This document shows, piece after piece, positions 1 to 8,552 of a stretch of DNA of 49,513 nucleotides (the stretch's first letter is position 1; each line of letters starts with the position of its first letter). The DNA comes from a bacterium. Lineage in GTDB: Bacteria; Planctomycetota; UBA1135; GCA-002686595. Location: positions 1-49,513 of the forward strand of contig JAAELL010000145.1 in NCBI GenBank assembly GCA_024226735.1. The letters are read 5' to 3'. The notes beneath the pieces are model-generated. The model did not search any database and had not been told where the DNA came from. It saw only the letters and a program-made list of their open reading frames with translations. A program made the translations under genes and the position numbers.

Positions 1-32
1 ATATGCCCCATAAGAGTGAATCACACCACTAG
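1..32. repeat. Right end of CTAG-bounded MITE-like element (subfamily B, partial)
   Basis: The first 32 bases end in TCACACCACTAG, the same terminus seen at four other places in the window. Its reverse complement begins CTAGTGGTGTGATTCACTCTT and matches the start of the element at 49388 at about 27 of the first 30 positions, so both belong to one subfamily. The rest of the element lies outside the window. No coding potential is seen. Confidence 0.75.
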
Positions 33-151
33 CCGGGTCGCCTGCGCGGGCTGCAGCTTCCTTCGGCTGGGTCATCCGCACGAGAGCCGCCATGCCCTTG
101 GTGCTCGCCCATCGCGCAGTATCTCGAGCCTCGATCCATCCGGGGGGTGAC
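33..151. other. Short spacer downstream of the sigma-fusion gene
   Basis: These 119 bases lie between the repeat end and the stop codon of the minus-strand fusion gene. I see no convincing gene, RNA or strong terminator. There is a weak GGCTGCAGC-type palindrome near 50. Confidence 0.3.
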
Positions 152-3100
152 CTACGGGTTGACTGCAATCGCCGTTTCGATGACCTCGCCGTCCTCCTCG
201 ACCTCGACCTGCGCGTTCCCCGACATCATCTTCCCGGTGTTCCGATCCCAGTACTGGATCGAGACCAGGTGCTTGCCCGTGCCGAGCCCGCTGATTTCGA
301 ATCGCCCTTGCTCGACGAAGCCACCGTGCACGCCCCCCGCGACGCGTAGGATCGAGACGGGCGTTCCGTCGGGGACTTGCAGTTCGCCTTCGATGGTGCC
401 GCGTACCTTCGCGGTCCCGCGCGGGCGCAGCGTGATCGGCACGACGTCATCGTCCTCCGCGACGACGACGTTGTCGGCCAGCTCGTAGCACTCGTTCTCG
501 CCGCGTTCGGCGAGGAGCACGACCTGCCAGTTGCCCGGTGGCGCGCTCTCGAAGCGCGCGATGCCGGACGCGTCGGTCTGCTGTCGGAGCTTCTTGCCCA
601 CGCCTTCGACGCTAGCGGGGATCAGAAGAGCGGCGCGGTTCGCGAGCGGCTCACCGTCGGCGTCGAGCATCGTCACCTCGATCCGAGCCTGCCCCGGCAC
701 CTCGATCGGGATCACCGCCCGGCGCGCCGCGCTGGGGACGTCGAACGGGCCGAGCCGAATCTCGGGCCCGTTCGTGCGCTGGACGCGCACGAACAGCGGG
801 CCGGGCGAGACGTCGTTCAGGACGGCCGCGCCGGCGTCGTCGGTCGTCACGGTCCAGCGCAGGTCGTCCCGCTGGGGACTGCGCAAGGGACTCGCCTGGA
901 CCGCCGCGTTCGCGATCGGCGCGCCCGTGCTCGCCGACGACACCGCGAGCTCGACCGTGACCGGCTGAACGAGCTCGTGCACGATCACCGTGTCCGCGCC
1001 CGCCTCGGGGACGGCGACCATCGGCAGCAGCGTCGGCGCGTAGCCGTCCGCGCGGACCTCGAGCCCGACCCACGCGCCGGGCTGGAGCTCGTCGTGCTTG
1101 CCGGTCGACCACGTGCCGTCCGCGCTGTTGAAGGTTCGGCCCGGCTGCGACCAATCGGAGCGGTAGCCCCAGAGGCGCGGTTTGGCCTTGGGGTCGAGCG
1201 GCGCCACGAAGCGAACGGTGAACACCGGAACCGGTGCGCCGGTCGCCGCGTCGACGACTCGGCCCGCGAGGCCACCCGCGCGTTCCATCACGACGACGAC
1301 GTCGTCACCGTTCTCGGGAACGGGCACGGTGACGCGCACGAGCCCGGCACCGAATGCTTCGATCGCCAGCGCGCCCGTCGGCAGCTCGCCGACCTCGAAG
1401 CGGCCCGTCGTGTCGGAGCGCCCACTTCCACCGACGTACTCCCGTTCCTGCTTGGCCGCCAGCGAGACGTCCGGGATCGCCTTGCCGTCCCGGTCGCGCA
1501 CGACGCCGCGCACGACCTGCGAAGCACCGAGCTCGACGAGCAGATCGTGGCGTCCACCGGCGGGGATCTCGAAGAGCAGCGTCGTCTGCGCGAACCCGTT
1601 CTTCTCGGCCCCGATCTTGGTGGAACCGACTCGCACGCAATCGAACGAGAAGCGCCCCGCGTCGTCGGACATCGCGGTCCTCTTGTCCCAATCGTGCTGG
1701 TTGTTGCCGAGCCACATCTCGACGCCTGGCACCGGGTGGCCCTCGAGGTCGACGACGACACCGGCGGCGGCGACGCCGCGTGCGAGCTCGAAGTCGCTCG
1801 TGTAGAGGCTCGCTTCGCCCGCGACCTCGACGGACTTGGAATCGGAGAGGAGCCCTTCGGCCGACGCCCGTACGTAGAAGGAGCCCCGCTCGCGCGAGAG
1901 CCCGGTCAACACGTAGCGACCCGCGCGGTCCGTCAGCGCCTCGTGCGCACCGGAGGCGAACGTCTCGACGAGCACACCCTCCAGGCCCGAACCGTTCTCG
2001 TCCACGACGATCCCCTCGATACGCACCTCGGGCGCGAGGGTGAAGTCAGCCTGTGCCGTCACGTTCGCCTCGAGGCCGTCGAGCGCCTTCTCCTCGGTGC
2101 CGAAGCCCTTCGCTGCGGCGGTGATCTTTCCCCACGCGCCCGCTGCGATCGCCATTCGGTAGCGCCCGTCCGCGTCCGTCGTGTCGTGGCCGTAGAAGCC
2201 GCTCACCTCACAATCCGCGATCGGTTGGCCGTGCGCGTCGCGCACGGTGCCTTCGAGGTGCGCGTCGATCTCGAACACGAGGACGTCGATGGTGCTGGGC
2301 GGCTCTTCGCCGTGGACGACGACGTACGGGCCGTAGGTGACGACCGCGCGGCCGGGCGCATCGAGCGCCCGAATCGTCACCGTGACGGTGCGCCCCGGGT
2401 TTTCGATTTGCAGCCCGAAGCGACCCTCCGCCGCGCTCGCGACGGTCCGCTTGTGCAACTCTTCGCCGCTCGCGTCGTAGCCGGCGTGCACCGCGAGCTC
2501 GAGGGGAACGCCGAGCGCGGGTCCCTCGGTCGTGCGCGCGCGTCCGCCGATCGACCACGCGGCCGTCTGAGCCACCGGCTCGGCGACGTCCTGGCGTTCC
2601 GCGGCGACCGCATCCGGACGGGCGACCTCCTCGAGGACGGCGTGTCCGGCGTCTTCGGTCGACACGAGCTCGGTGGTGTCGGTTGGCGTGACGCTCGACG
2701 TCTCGTCCGGGCCGAGTGACTCGGTGTCGCTCTGCGCGACGCGCCAGAGCACGGTGGACGCGAGCACGATGCTCGCGAGCAGGATGACTTTCTTCATGAC
2801 CAGCGTCCCTCCGAGGACACCCGTGCCGAGGGACGTGCTCGCGCCTGCGCTCGCCGCCGCGGCCGCCGCGATCGGGGCCGGGGCCGGCGGCGAGAGCAGG
2901 GGCAGCACCACGACGGACCAGTGGACGTCCTCGCCGAGGCCCTCGCGGTCGAGCTTCGCGCGTAGCGCGGCCCGGGCGCGGGTGAGCCGTGACTTCACCG
3001 TGTCGAGCGACGCTCCGTCACGCTGCGCGATCTGCGTCGGCGTGAGCTCGCCCAGGTAGCGGTCGCGCAGGACGGTGCGGTGGGGCTCGTCGAGCCCCTC

Positions 3101-3427
3101 GAGCACTTCGAGCACGCGCGTCTCGATCTCGACACGCTCCGCGATCTGGGACGAGGACGGCAGCGCCTCCTCGCGCGCGGCGCGGCGCTCGCGGTCGTCG
3201 CGCCTGCGGCGCCCGCGGCGTGCGTTGGACGCGAGTCGCCGCGTGACCGTGGCGAGCCAGCTTCCGGCCGCCCGGGGGTCCCGCGGCCCGCTCTGGAGCG
3301 CCCGCACCCAGGCGTCCTGGACGACGTCCTCGGCCGCGTGCTCGTCGCCCACGAGGGCGAGGACCATGCGGCGCAGGCTCTCGTGCTGGCGCGCCAGGTG
3401 GCGCATGTCGATCGGGGGAGGGGTCAT
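152..3427 (-). CDS. ECF sigma factor fused to a membrane helix and carboxypeptidase-regulatory-like sensor domains
   Basis: The 1091-residue protein begins as an ECF sigma factor. Region 2 covers about residues 10-80 (GDEHAAEDVVQDAW, then GSWLATVTRRLASN) and region 4 about 105-160 (ELTPTQIAQRDGASLDTVKS). An Ala/Pro-rich linker and a hydrophobic helix at about 211-230 (MKKVILLASIVLASTVLW) follow. From about 265 to the end there are repeated beta-sandwich units of the CarboxypepD_reg type, each with V-x-D-x-x-G-x-P followed by T-D-x-x-G-R-Y/F. The topology suggests a cytoplasmic sigma part and an extracytoplasmic part that could sense a ligand or surface strain; this is inference. ECF factors with long C-terminal membrane extensions are known in Planctomycetes. 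The start is the ATG at 3427 (MTPPPID); upstream codons in this frame only shadow the opposite-strand gene. No separate anti-sigma gene lies beside it. Confidence 0.85.
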   Translation of the reverse strand: MTPPPIDMRHLARQHESLRRMVLALVGDEHAAEDVVQDAWVRALQSGPRDPRAAGSWLATVTRRLASNARRGRRRRDDRERRAAREEALPSSSQIAERVEIETRVLEVLEGLDEPHRTVLRDRYLGELTPTQIAQRDGASLDTVKSRLTRARAALRAKLDREGLGEDVHWSVVVLPLLSPPAPAPIAAAAAASAGASTSLGTGVLGGTLVMKKVILLASIVLASTVLWRVAQSDTESLGPDETSSVTPTDTTELVSTEDAGHAVLEEVARPDAVAAERQDVAEPVAQTAAWSIGGRARTTEGPALGVPLELAVHAGYDASGEELHKRTVASAAEGRFGLQIENPGRTVTVTIRALDAPGRAVVTYGPYVVVHGEEPPSTIDVLVFEIDAHLEGTVRDAHGQPIADCEVSGFYGHDTTDADGRYRMAIAAGAWGKITAAAKGFGTEEKALDGLEANVTAQADFTLAPEVRIEGIVVDENGSGLEGVLVETFASGAHEALTDRAGRYVLTGLSRERGSFYVRASAEGLLSDSKSVEVAGEASLYTSDFELARGVAAAGVVVDLEGHPVPGVEMWLGNNQHDWDKRTAMSDDAGRFSFDCVRVGSTKIGAEKNGFAQTTLLFEIPAGGRHDLLVELGASQVVRGVVRDRDGKAIPDVSLAAKQEREYVGGSGRSDTTGRFEVGELPTGALAIEAFGAGLVRVTVPVPENGDDVVVVMERAGGLAGRVVDAATGAPVPVFTVRFVAPLDPKAKPRLWGYRSDWSQPGRTFNSADGTWSTGKHDELQPGAWVGLEVRADGYAPTLLPMVAVPEAGADTVIVHELVQPVTVELAVSSASTGAPIANAAVQASPLRSPQRDDLRWTVTTDDAGAAVLNDVSPGPLFVRVQRTNGPEIRLGPFDVPSAARRAVIPIEVPGQARIEVTMLDADGEPLANRAALLIPASVEGVGKKLRQQTDASGIARFESAPPGNWQVVLLAERGENECYELADNVVVAEDDDVVPITLRPRGTAKVRGTIEGELQVPDGTPVSILRVAGGVHGGFVEQGRFEISGLGTGKHLVSIQYWDRNTGKMMSGNAQVEVEEDGEVIETAIAVNP

Positions 3428-3442
3428 CGGAGAGGTTCCATC

Positions 3443-4180
3443 ATGACGGACACCGGCGGCGTGCGGTGGGGGTGCGGCAAATCGTGGAATTCGCGCTACG
3501 GTGTGGGAGATCTGGCGCCCTTCCCCTCCTGGAGGACCACCGATGAGCTTTCTCTCTTTGGGTCGCAGGGCGCGGACTTCGCCGACTTCTTCTACGGCGG
3601 GGTTTCCGTCACCGGCGGAGCGGGCTGGACGTGGACGGACGGCGCGGTAGGAGGCTGCACGACCGGTCTGTCCGAGATCACGGCGTTGAACATCCTTCCC
3701 GACGTTCCCGGATCTCCGGAGACGACGGAGATGTACTTCGACGACCTGCGGCTGATCGAGCTCTTCGCGACGGGCACGAGCTACTGTGGCCCCGCGGTCC
3801 CGAACAGCACCGGCCAGCCGGGCGTCATGAGCGCACGCGGCCGGACCGCTGCCAGTGACAACTACCTGACGCTGACCGCGTCGCAGCTCCCGCCCGGTGA
3901 GCTCGGCTACTTCCTCGTCAGCCGCACCGCCGGATTCTTCCAGCCGCCCGCCTCGAACGGCTTCGTCTGCCTCTCCGGCGACATCGGCCGGTTCAACGCG
4001 CCGATGCAGCTCGGCGTCGGGCCCGAGATCGAGCTGTTCCTCGATCTGACCGACCTGCCGACGAACGCGCCGGGTAGCCAAGCGGTGATGCCGGGCGAGA
4101 CGCTGCGGTTCCAGCTGTGGCACCAGGACGTCGGAGGTTCGGGGAACTTCACCGACGGGCTGGAGATCACCTTCAGCTGA
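3443..4180 (+). pseudogene. 5'-truncated exported protein: C-terminal planctomycete domain with a remnant beta-sandwich
   Basis: From an ATG at 3443 the frame gives 245 residues without a signal peptide. Residues about 55-110 (EMYFDDLRLIEL near the end) look like the tail of a carbohydrate-binding-type beta-sandwich. From YCGPAVPNSTGQPG at about 115 the protein matches the C-terminal domain of the VWA protein at 44992: LTAS-x-LP, GYFLV, CLxGxIGRFNA, DLT, FQxWxxD, NFTD. The missing secretion signal and an upstream gene start only 15 bp away on the other strand suggest a broken remnant, though a short functional gene is possible. A GGAGG followed by ATG at 3543 is in another frame and stops after 34 codons. 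That could mark a frameshift or be chance. Confidence 0.5.
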
Positions 4181-4204
4181 GCGGCCGTGCCTCTGGGGGC
4201 TAAT

Positions 4205-4972
4205 TTAATCCTCCGCGGGCCTGCGCGTCAGCCACAGCTCCCAGACGACCGCGATCATCATCAACCCCATGCACCCCGCGTGGAGCGCGCCGCCGGCGAC
4301 GACGGCGTAGACGAGCGACGCGCTCTCGCGCGCCAGCCACCAAGCCGCGATGTCGAGCGCGAGGCCGGCGCTCGCGCCGATCGCGAGCAGGCTGCGCAAG
4401 GCAGAGGCAAAGCCCGTCAGGAACATCAGGCCGCACAGGACGAGCGTCGTCGTGAACAGCGCCACCGCGTGCGTGTGCGTCGACGCGATCAGGATCTTGA
4501 GGTCGGTCGGCGAGATGTCGCGGGAGAAGGCGACGGCTTTCACCTCGTCCCAATAGTCGAGGTAGGGCTCGGCGCGCGTCGCTTCGTCGCCGCGCGCGGA
4601 GTGGCACGAGAGGCACGCGATCGCGAGCACTTCGGCGGGGGCCTCGTCGCCGAGGTCGAGGTTGTCGTAGTCCTCGGAGATGCGATCCGACTCGAGCCAG
4701 CGCATCAAGAGGTCCTTGTCGGCGTCGGCGAGGCCGTCGGGGTGCCCGCGCTCGATTGCGGTGATCAAGAGGGCGCGGTTGGTGACGCCGTGGTAGGCGC
4801 CCTCGAGGTCGACGAGCGACAGGCCCTCGCGCTCGTCGCGGTTCTGGTGGTGCTCGATCATGTGCGCGCCCGACGCGGCGTAGCCGCCGGCGCAGACGCA
4901 GATGAGCAAGGTCAGGGCGAGGCGCATGCCCGCGGGCAGACTGCGCAGGCGGAAGGGAGGATTCGAGGCCAT
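4205..4972 (-). CDS. Membrane protein with one c-type haem motif
   Basis: The 255-residue protein starts MASNPPFRLR and has a membrane helix at about 17-35. A soluble, probably extracytoplasmic stretch follows with one CxxCH motif (CLSCH, residues 120-124), the covalent haem c site. About three more membrane helices lie between 160 and 250, and a THTHA segment just before them could supply membrane histidine ligands. It is likely a membrane-bound cytochrome or electron-transfer subunit. The start lies 8 bp after the stop of the Gfo/Idh gene, so it is probably the last gene of that operon. No closely matching named family is recognised. An upstream in-frame start would overlap the neighbour and lacks a natural N-terminus. 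Confidence 0.7.
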   Translation of the reverse strand: MASNPPFRLRSLPAGMRLALTLLICVCAGGYAASGAHMIEHHQNRDEREGLSLVDLEGAYHGVTNRALLITAIERGHPDGLADADKDLLMRWLESDRISEDYDNLDLGDEAPAEVLAIACLSCHSARGDEATRAEPYLDYWDEVKAVAFSRDISPTDLKILIASTHTHAVALFTTTLVLCGLMFLTGFASALRSLLAIGASAGLALDIAAWWLARESASLVYAVVAGGALHAGCMGLMMIAVVWELWLTRRPAED

Positions 4973-4980
4973 GGCGCGGC

Positions 4981-6216
4981 TCAGTCGACCTTGAACAGCG
5001 AGTCGTCGATCGGGAGCAGCTCGCCGTTCATCTGCGCCTTGCGCGCCTGGATGGCGACCGCGGCGGCGCGCAGACCCTCCTCGGCCGAACATGCGATCGG
5101 GAGGCTCTCGGTGACGCTCTTGAGGAAGTTGGTCACGCCGTAGTAGAGCGGCGGGTGCGGTAGGCCGACGCCTTCCTTCAGCTTGCCTTGCTTGGCGAGC
5201 TTGGTCGCGTCCGCGATCAGCGTGATGCCCTCGTCGTTGTGGAATTGCTGGCGGTTGGCGTACACCTCCCAGCCCTGCGTCGCCGCGTCCGCCTCCTTGA
5301 ACATCCAGGCGTGCGTCCAGGCGAGCTTCATCGCGCCCATCGTGCCGACGATCTGCTCGTACTCACCCTCGTAGGAGTTGCCGAGCGTCGCCTCGTACGC
5401 GAGGTTCACACCGCCTTCGAAGCCGAGCTCGGCATGCACCGTGTCCGCTTCTTCGCGCCCGTCCTTCCAGGCCTGGATCGTGCCGGCCGCGCTGACCGAT
5501 GTCGGGTATTTGCGCAGGAACCAGTGCAGCACGTCGAACTGGTGCGAGCCGAACTCGCCGATCAGGCCCAGTGAGAGCGCGGGATCGAGCTTCCAGTTGA
5601 GAGCCTTCTCGCGCGCCGGATCGGACGAGGGTGTGCGCCATGAGTTCTTGTTGCGGTACTGCGCGCGCATCGAGATCACGTCGCGGATCGCACCCGAGCG
5701 CACGAACGAGCGTGCGAGCTTGTAGACCGGGTTCGAGCGCCCGAGGTGCCCGGTCTGGAACACCTTGTCGGCTGTGCGCGACGCCTTGACGATCGCCTGT
5801 GCGTCCTCGAGCGTCGAGGCGAGCGGCCCCTCGCAGTACACGTGCTTGCCGGCCGACAGCGCATCGATCGCGGGCGCCTTGTGCAGGTGCGTCGGCGTCG
5901 CGACGAACACCGCATCGATGTCCTTCACGCCGTCCAGCATCTCGGTGTGCGCCGGGAACGGCTTGGCCTCGGGCGCACGGCGCGCGGTCGAAGCGAGCCG
6001 CCGGGCGTCGGTGTCGCAGAGTGCAGCGACCGTGACGTCCTCGAACTTCGACAGCTCGCCGAGGATCGCGCGGCCCTGGCGACCGGCGCCGACGAGTCCG
6101 ACGCGCAGGGGCGCCGCGAGGGGCGGCGGCTCGGCCAGGAGCTCGGGTTGCAGCGCCAGGAGGGCGGCAGTGCCGGCCGTGCCCTTGATGAACGTGCGGC
6201 GGTCGGAGGAAGTCAT
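4981..6216 (-). CDS. Tat-exported Gfo/Idh/MocA-family oxidoreductase
   Basis: The 411-residue protein begins with a twin-arginine signal (DRRTFIKG) and an Ala-rich hydrophobic stretch. A Rossmann NAD(P)-binding motif follows (LRVGLVGAGRQGRAIL). The family's ATPTHLH and E-x-P-like segment is here YCEGPLAS, where the usual EKP lysine is replaced by glycine. The C-terminal alpha/beta domain has the EFGSHQFDVLHWFL helix. Members oxidise or reduce sugars and cyclitols with tightly bound cofactor; the substrate is unknown. The EKP lysine is commonly catalytic, so its loss may mean altered or absent activity. The ATG at 6216 overlaps the ApbE stop as ATGA (6213-6216), so translation is probably coupled, and the haem protein follows. 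Confidence 0.88.
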   Translation of the reverse strand: MTSSDRRTFIKGTAGTAALLALQPELLAEPPPLAAPLRVGLVGAGRQGRAILGELSKFEDVTVAALCDTDARRLASTARRAPEAKPFPAHTEMLDGVKDIDAVFVATPTHLHKAPAIDALSAGKHVYCEGPLASTLEDAQAIVKASRTADKVFQTGHLGRSNPVYKLARSFVRSGAIRDVISMRAQYRNKNSWRTPSSDPAREKALNWKLDPALSLGLIGEFGSHQFDVLHWFLRKYPTSVSAAGTIQAWKDGREEADTVHAELGFEGGVNLAYEATLGNSYEGEYEQIVGTMGAMKLAWTHAWMFKEADAATQGWEVYANRQQFHNDEGITLIADATKLAKQGKLKEGVGLPHPPLYYGVTNFLKSVTESLPIACSAEEGLRAAAVAIQARKAQMNGELLPIDDSLFKVD

Positions 6217-7136
6217 GCGGTCTCTTGCGTCTTCGGTGTGGCGGCTTCGAAGTCGAAGCACGCGGAATCGTGTGCGGAGTGACGCCACGCACCGGCGGAG
6301 GTGCGGTGCAGCGTCTCGACCTCGGTGGGCGCCGCGAGCGCCGCGCCGCGCACGAGCAGCGCGGTCGAGGCTGCGTCGGCGAGCGTCGCGTTCGGGGCGA
6401 TGACGGCGGCCAGAGTAACAGCATTGACGGAGCGGCCGGTGCGCGGGTCGAGGACGTGACCGCGCGATTCGCCGTCCTCGCGCACGGTGCGGCCGTGTGG
6501 CGCGGAGACCGACAGGCAGGCGTCTTCGAGACGCGCCAGCGGCGCCCCCTCGCCGAGCGAGACGCGCCAGGCGTCCTCATCCGGCGGGGTGCCGATGGCG
6601 ACGACGGTGCTCGTGCCGCCGTGCAGAAGCGCGGACGTCACGCCGTTCTCGCGCAGCGTGCGCGCGGCGAGGTCGAGCCCATGTCCCTTGCCGACGGCTC
6701 CCAGGTCGAGGGCGACGCCGGGCTGTTCGAGGTGCACGGCGCGGTGCGCATCGTCGAAGCGCACGTGCCGCCAGCCGACGCGCGCGAGGGCCTCCTGCGC
6801 GTCGCCTCGCTCGCCGCCGTGGAACCCGCGCGCGGCCATCAGAGGGGCGACCGTCGGGTCGAAGGCGCCGTCCGAGGCGCGCCAGACCTCGTCGCACACC
6901 TTCAACATTGCGTACGTGTCGGGGTCGACGCGGACGCCGCGCGCGGAGCCGCTGCGGTTGATGTGGCTGAGGAGGCTGTCCTTGCGAAAGAGGCTCAAGC
7001 GGCGGTCCGCTTCCTCGATCTCGAACAAAGCCTCCTCGCCGATGGCGCGCAGCTGCGCTTCCGGCATGGAGCTGTTCGCGACGAGAACGAGCTCGAAGCG
7101 CGTCCCCATCGCGTGCGTTGCCAGAATCGTGTGCAT
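6213..7136 (-). CDS. apbE: FAD:protein FMN transferase (ApbE family)
   Basis: The 307-residue protein matches ApbE. It has AMGTRFELVL at the N-terminus, EADRRLSLFRKDSLLSHIN, the flavin/metal motif LDLGAVGKGHGLD, and the C-terminal HVLDPRTGRSV. ApbE enzymes attach FMN covalently to threonine or serine of target flavoproteins, usually on the outer face of the cytoplasmic membrane. No signal peptide is visible from the chosen start (MHTILATHAM at 7136). The frame is open to 7214, but that stretch is a REP-like hairpin array and is unlikely to be coding. The overlap with the following oxidoreductase gene suggests a shared redox role. No FMN-acceptor protein is obvious nearby. Confidence 0.9.
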   Translation of the reverse strand: MHTILATHAMGTRFELVLVANSSMPEAQLRAIGEEALFEIEEADRRLSLFRKDSLLSHINRSGSARGVRVDPDTYAMLKVCDEVWRASDGAFDPTVAPLMAARGFHGGERGDAQEALARVGWRHVRFDDAHRAVHLEQPGVALDLGAVGKGHGLDLAARTLRENGVTSALLHGGTSTVVAIGTPPDEDAWRVSLGEGAPLARLEDACLSVSAPHGRTVREDGESRGHVLDPRTGRSVNAVTLAAVIAPNATLADAASTALLVRGAALAAPTEVETLHRTSAGAWRHSAHDSACFDFEAATPKTQETA

Positions 7137-7163
7137 CGAATCCGTGTTCACTTCCAGCGCACT

Positions 7164-7246
7164 GGTCTCAACGGCGTCAGCCGTTGAACCCAGAAGACAA
7201 CCCAGGTGCCGCAACGCGGCACCTGTAGGGCTGCAGCGCAGCCCTA
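7164..7246. repeat. Cluster of three REP-like hairpins
   Basis: Three consecutive palindromes occupy the gap between two minus-strand genes. TCAACGGC-GTCA-GCCGTTGA is at 7168-7187 (extended by GGT/ACC at 7164-7190). AGGTGCCGC-AAC-GCGGCACCT is at 7204-7224. TAGGGCTGC-AGC-GCAGCCCTA is at 7226-7246. Stems are 8-9 bp and perfect. The last begins 1 bp from the upstream gene's stop. The ACGGCGTYAGCCGT core and a following CCAGAA..ACA..CCAG string recur at 34516. They could also terminate transcription or protect mRNA ends, but no U-tract follows. Confidence 0.75.
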
Positions 7247-7247
7247 T

Positions 7248-8552
7248 CTACGCCTTGCTGGCGGTCATCGTCTCGGGGTCGAAGCGGTACGAGCCGCCCT
7301 CCCACATCGCGCGCGTCGCCAAGTCGACGATCACCATGACCTTCGTCGCGAGCTCGACGGGGCTGACGTTCTCCTCGCGGCTACGGACGCACTGGAGCCA
7401 GTTCATGCGCAGCTGCGGCTGCTCGTCGACTCGCGGGCAGTTGATCGTGCGCTCGTCGATGTCGTCGACCCAGATGCGCTCGGGCTGCATGACGCAGTTG
7501 TTGCTGCCGAGCAGGAGGTTGGCGCGGTGACCTCGGATCAGAGTCTCGAGACCCTTCTCGTTGCAGGTCGAGCCGGCGACGACCATCGTGTGTTCGGCCT
7601 CGAAGTCGACCGTCAGGTTGACCTGATCGTGGTTCTCCATGTCCTTGTCGACGTAGTGCCCGCCGTTCGCGGACACGCGCACCGGCCAGCCGCGGTCGAG
7701 CGCGTAGACCATCGGCGTCATCATGTGCACCAAAAGGTCGCCGATGATGCCCGTCGAGAAGTCCTTGTAGCGGCGCCAGCGGAAGCAGACCTTCGGGTCC
7801 CAATCGCGCGGACCGAGCGGACCGCACCACGCATCCCAGTTGATCCCGCGGCCGGGCTCGACGTCCTCGAGGCCGTAGTGCCACTCGCCGTTCTTCGAGT
7901 TGCGGCAGTAGCTCGTCTGGCTGAAGGTCGGATGGCCGATCACGCCGTCGGCGATCAGCTTCTTCGCCTCGGCGTACTTGGAACGCATCATGTACTGCGT
8001 GCCGACCTGCAGGCGCATGTGTGGGTTGGCCGCCATCGTGCGGTACATCCAGAGCGCCTCGTCGAGGCGCAGCGTCATCGGCTTCTCGCAGTACACGTCC
8101 TTGCCGGCCGCGATCGCGTCGATCGACATCTTCGCGTGCCAGTGCTCGGGCGAGGCGATCAGCACGCAGTCGACGTCGTCGCGCGCGAGGAGCTCGGTGT
8201 AGTTCGCGTAGGTCCCGACCTCGACGCCTTCCTGGCGCGTCGTCGCCGTCTCGTGCGCGCCGCGCAGGCGCGGCTCGTTGACGTCGCAGAGGGCGACGAC
8301 CTGGAAGTTCTCCTCCTTCTTCTCGATCTGTCCCATCATCGAGCGGAGGTGACCGCCGCCCATGCCGCCGGTGCCGATGACGCCAACGCGGATCGGCTGG
8401 TCGGCGGGGATCGGCTTCTTCTCGGGCGCCTTGGGGATCGGCCGATCGTCCTCGGAGCGGGGGGGCGACGCGAAGGTGGGGCCCACGACGAGGGCACCAG
8501 CGGCGGCGGCGGACCCGAGGATCTCGCGACGGGAGGGGGTGGAGTGCTTCAT
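7248..8552 (-). CDS. Tat-exported Gfo/Idh/MocA-family oxidoreductase (second copy)
   Basis: The 434-residue protein has a Tat-type signal (SRREILGSAAAAG), a Rossmann motif (IRVGVIGTGGMGGGHLRS), ASPEHWH and the canonical catalytic VYCEKPMTL with its lysine present. The C-terminal domain contains the long WHYGLEDVEPGRGINWDAW and GIIGDLLVHMM segments typical of planctomycete and Bacteroidetes exported dehydrogenases. It is only distantly like the neighbour at 4981, which lacks the EKP lysine. The start at 8552 gives the Tat motif directly. It is divergent from the double DUF1080 gene at 8701 across a 148-bp spacer, as expected for keto-sugar oxidation and cleavage genes. Confidence 0.92.
   Translation of the reverse strand: MKHSTPSRREILGSAAAAGALVVGPTFASPPRSEDDRPIPKAPEKKPIPADQPIRVGVIGTGGMGGGHLRSMMGQIEKKEENFQVVALCDVNEPRLRGAHETATTRQEGVEVGTYANYTELLARDDVDCVLIASPEHWHAKMSIDAIAAGKDVYCEKPMTLRLDEALWMYRTMAANPHMRLQVGTQYMMRSKYAEAKKLIADGVIGHPTFSQTSYCRNSKNGEWHYGLEDVEPGRGINWDAWCGPLGPRDWDPKVCFRWRRYKDFSTGIIGDLLVHMMTPMVYALDRGWPVRVSANGGHYVDKDMENHDQVNLTVDFEAEHTMVVAGSTCNEKGLETLIRGHRANLLLGSNNCVMQPERIWVDDIDERTINCPRVDEQPQLRMNWLQCVRSREENVSPVELATKVMVIVDLATRAMWEGGSYRFDPETMTASKA

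Noticed and set aside
377..2719. Long open frame on the plus strand across the sigma-fusion gene
   Set aside because: It is antisense to a gene with clear domains, is rich in Arg and Asp as expected of a GC-rich shadow frame, and has no recognisable domain.
3543..3647. ATG with GGAGG upstream as a gene start
   Set aside because: The frame stops after 34 codons and does not continue in the domain frame; it was kept only as a hint of a frameshift.
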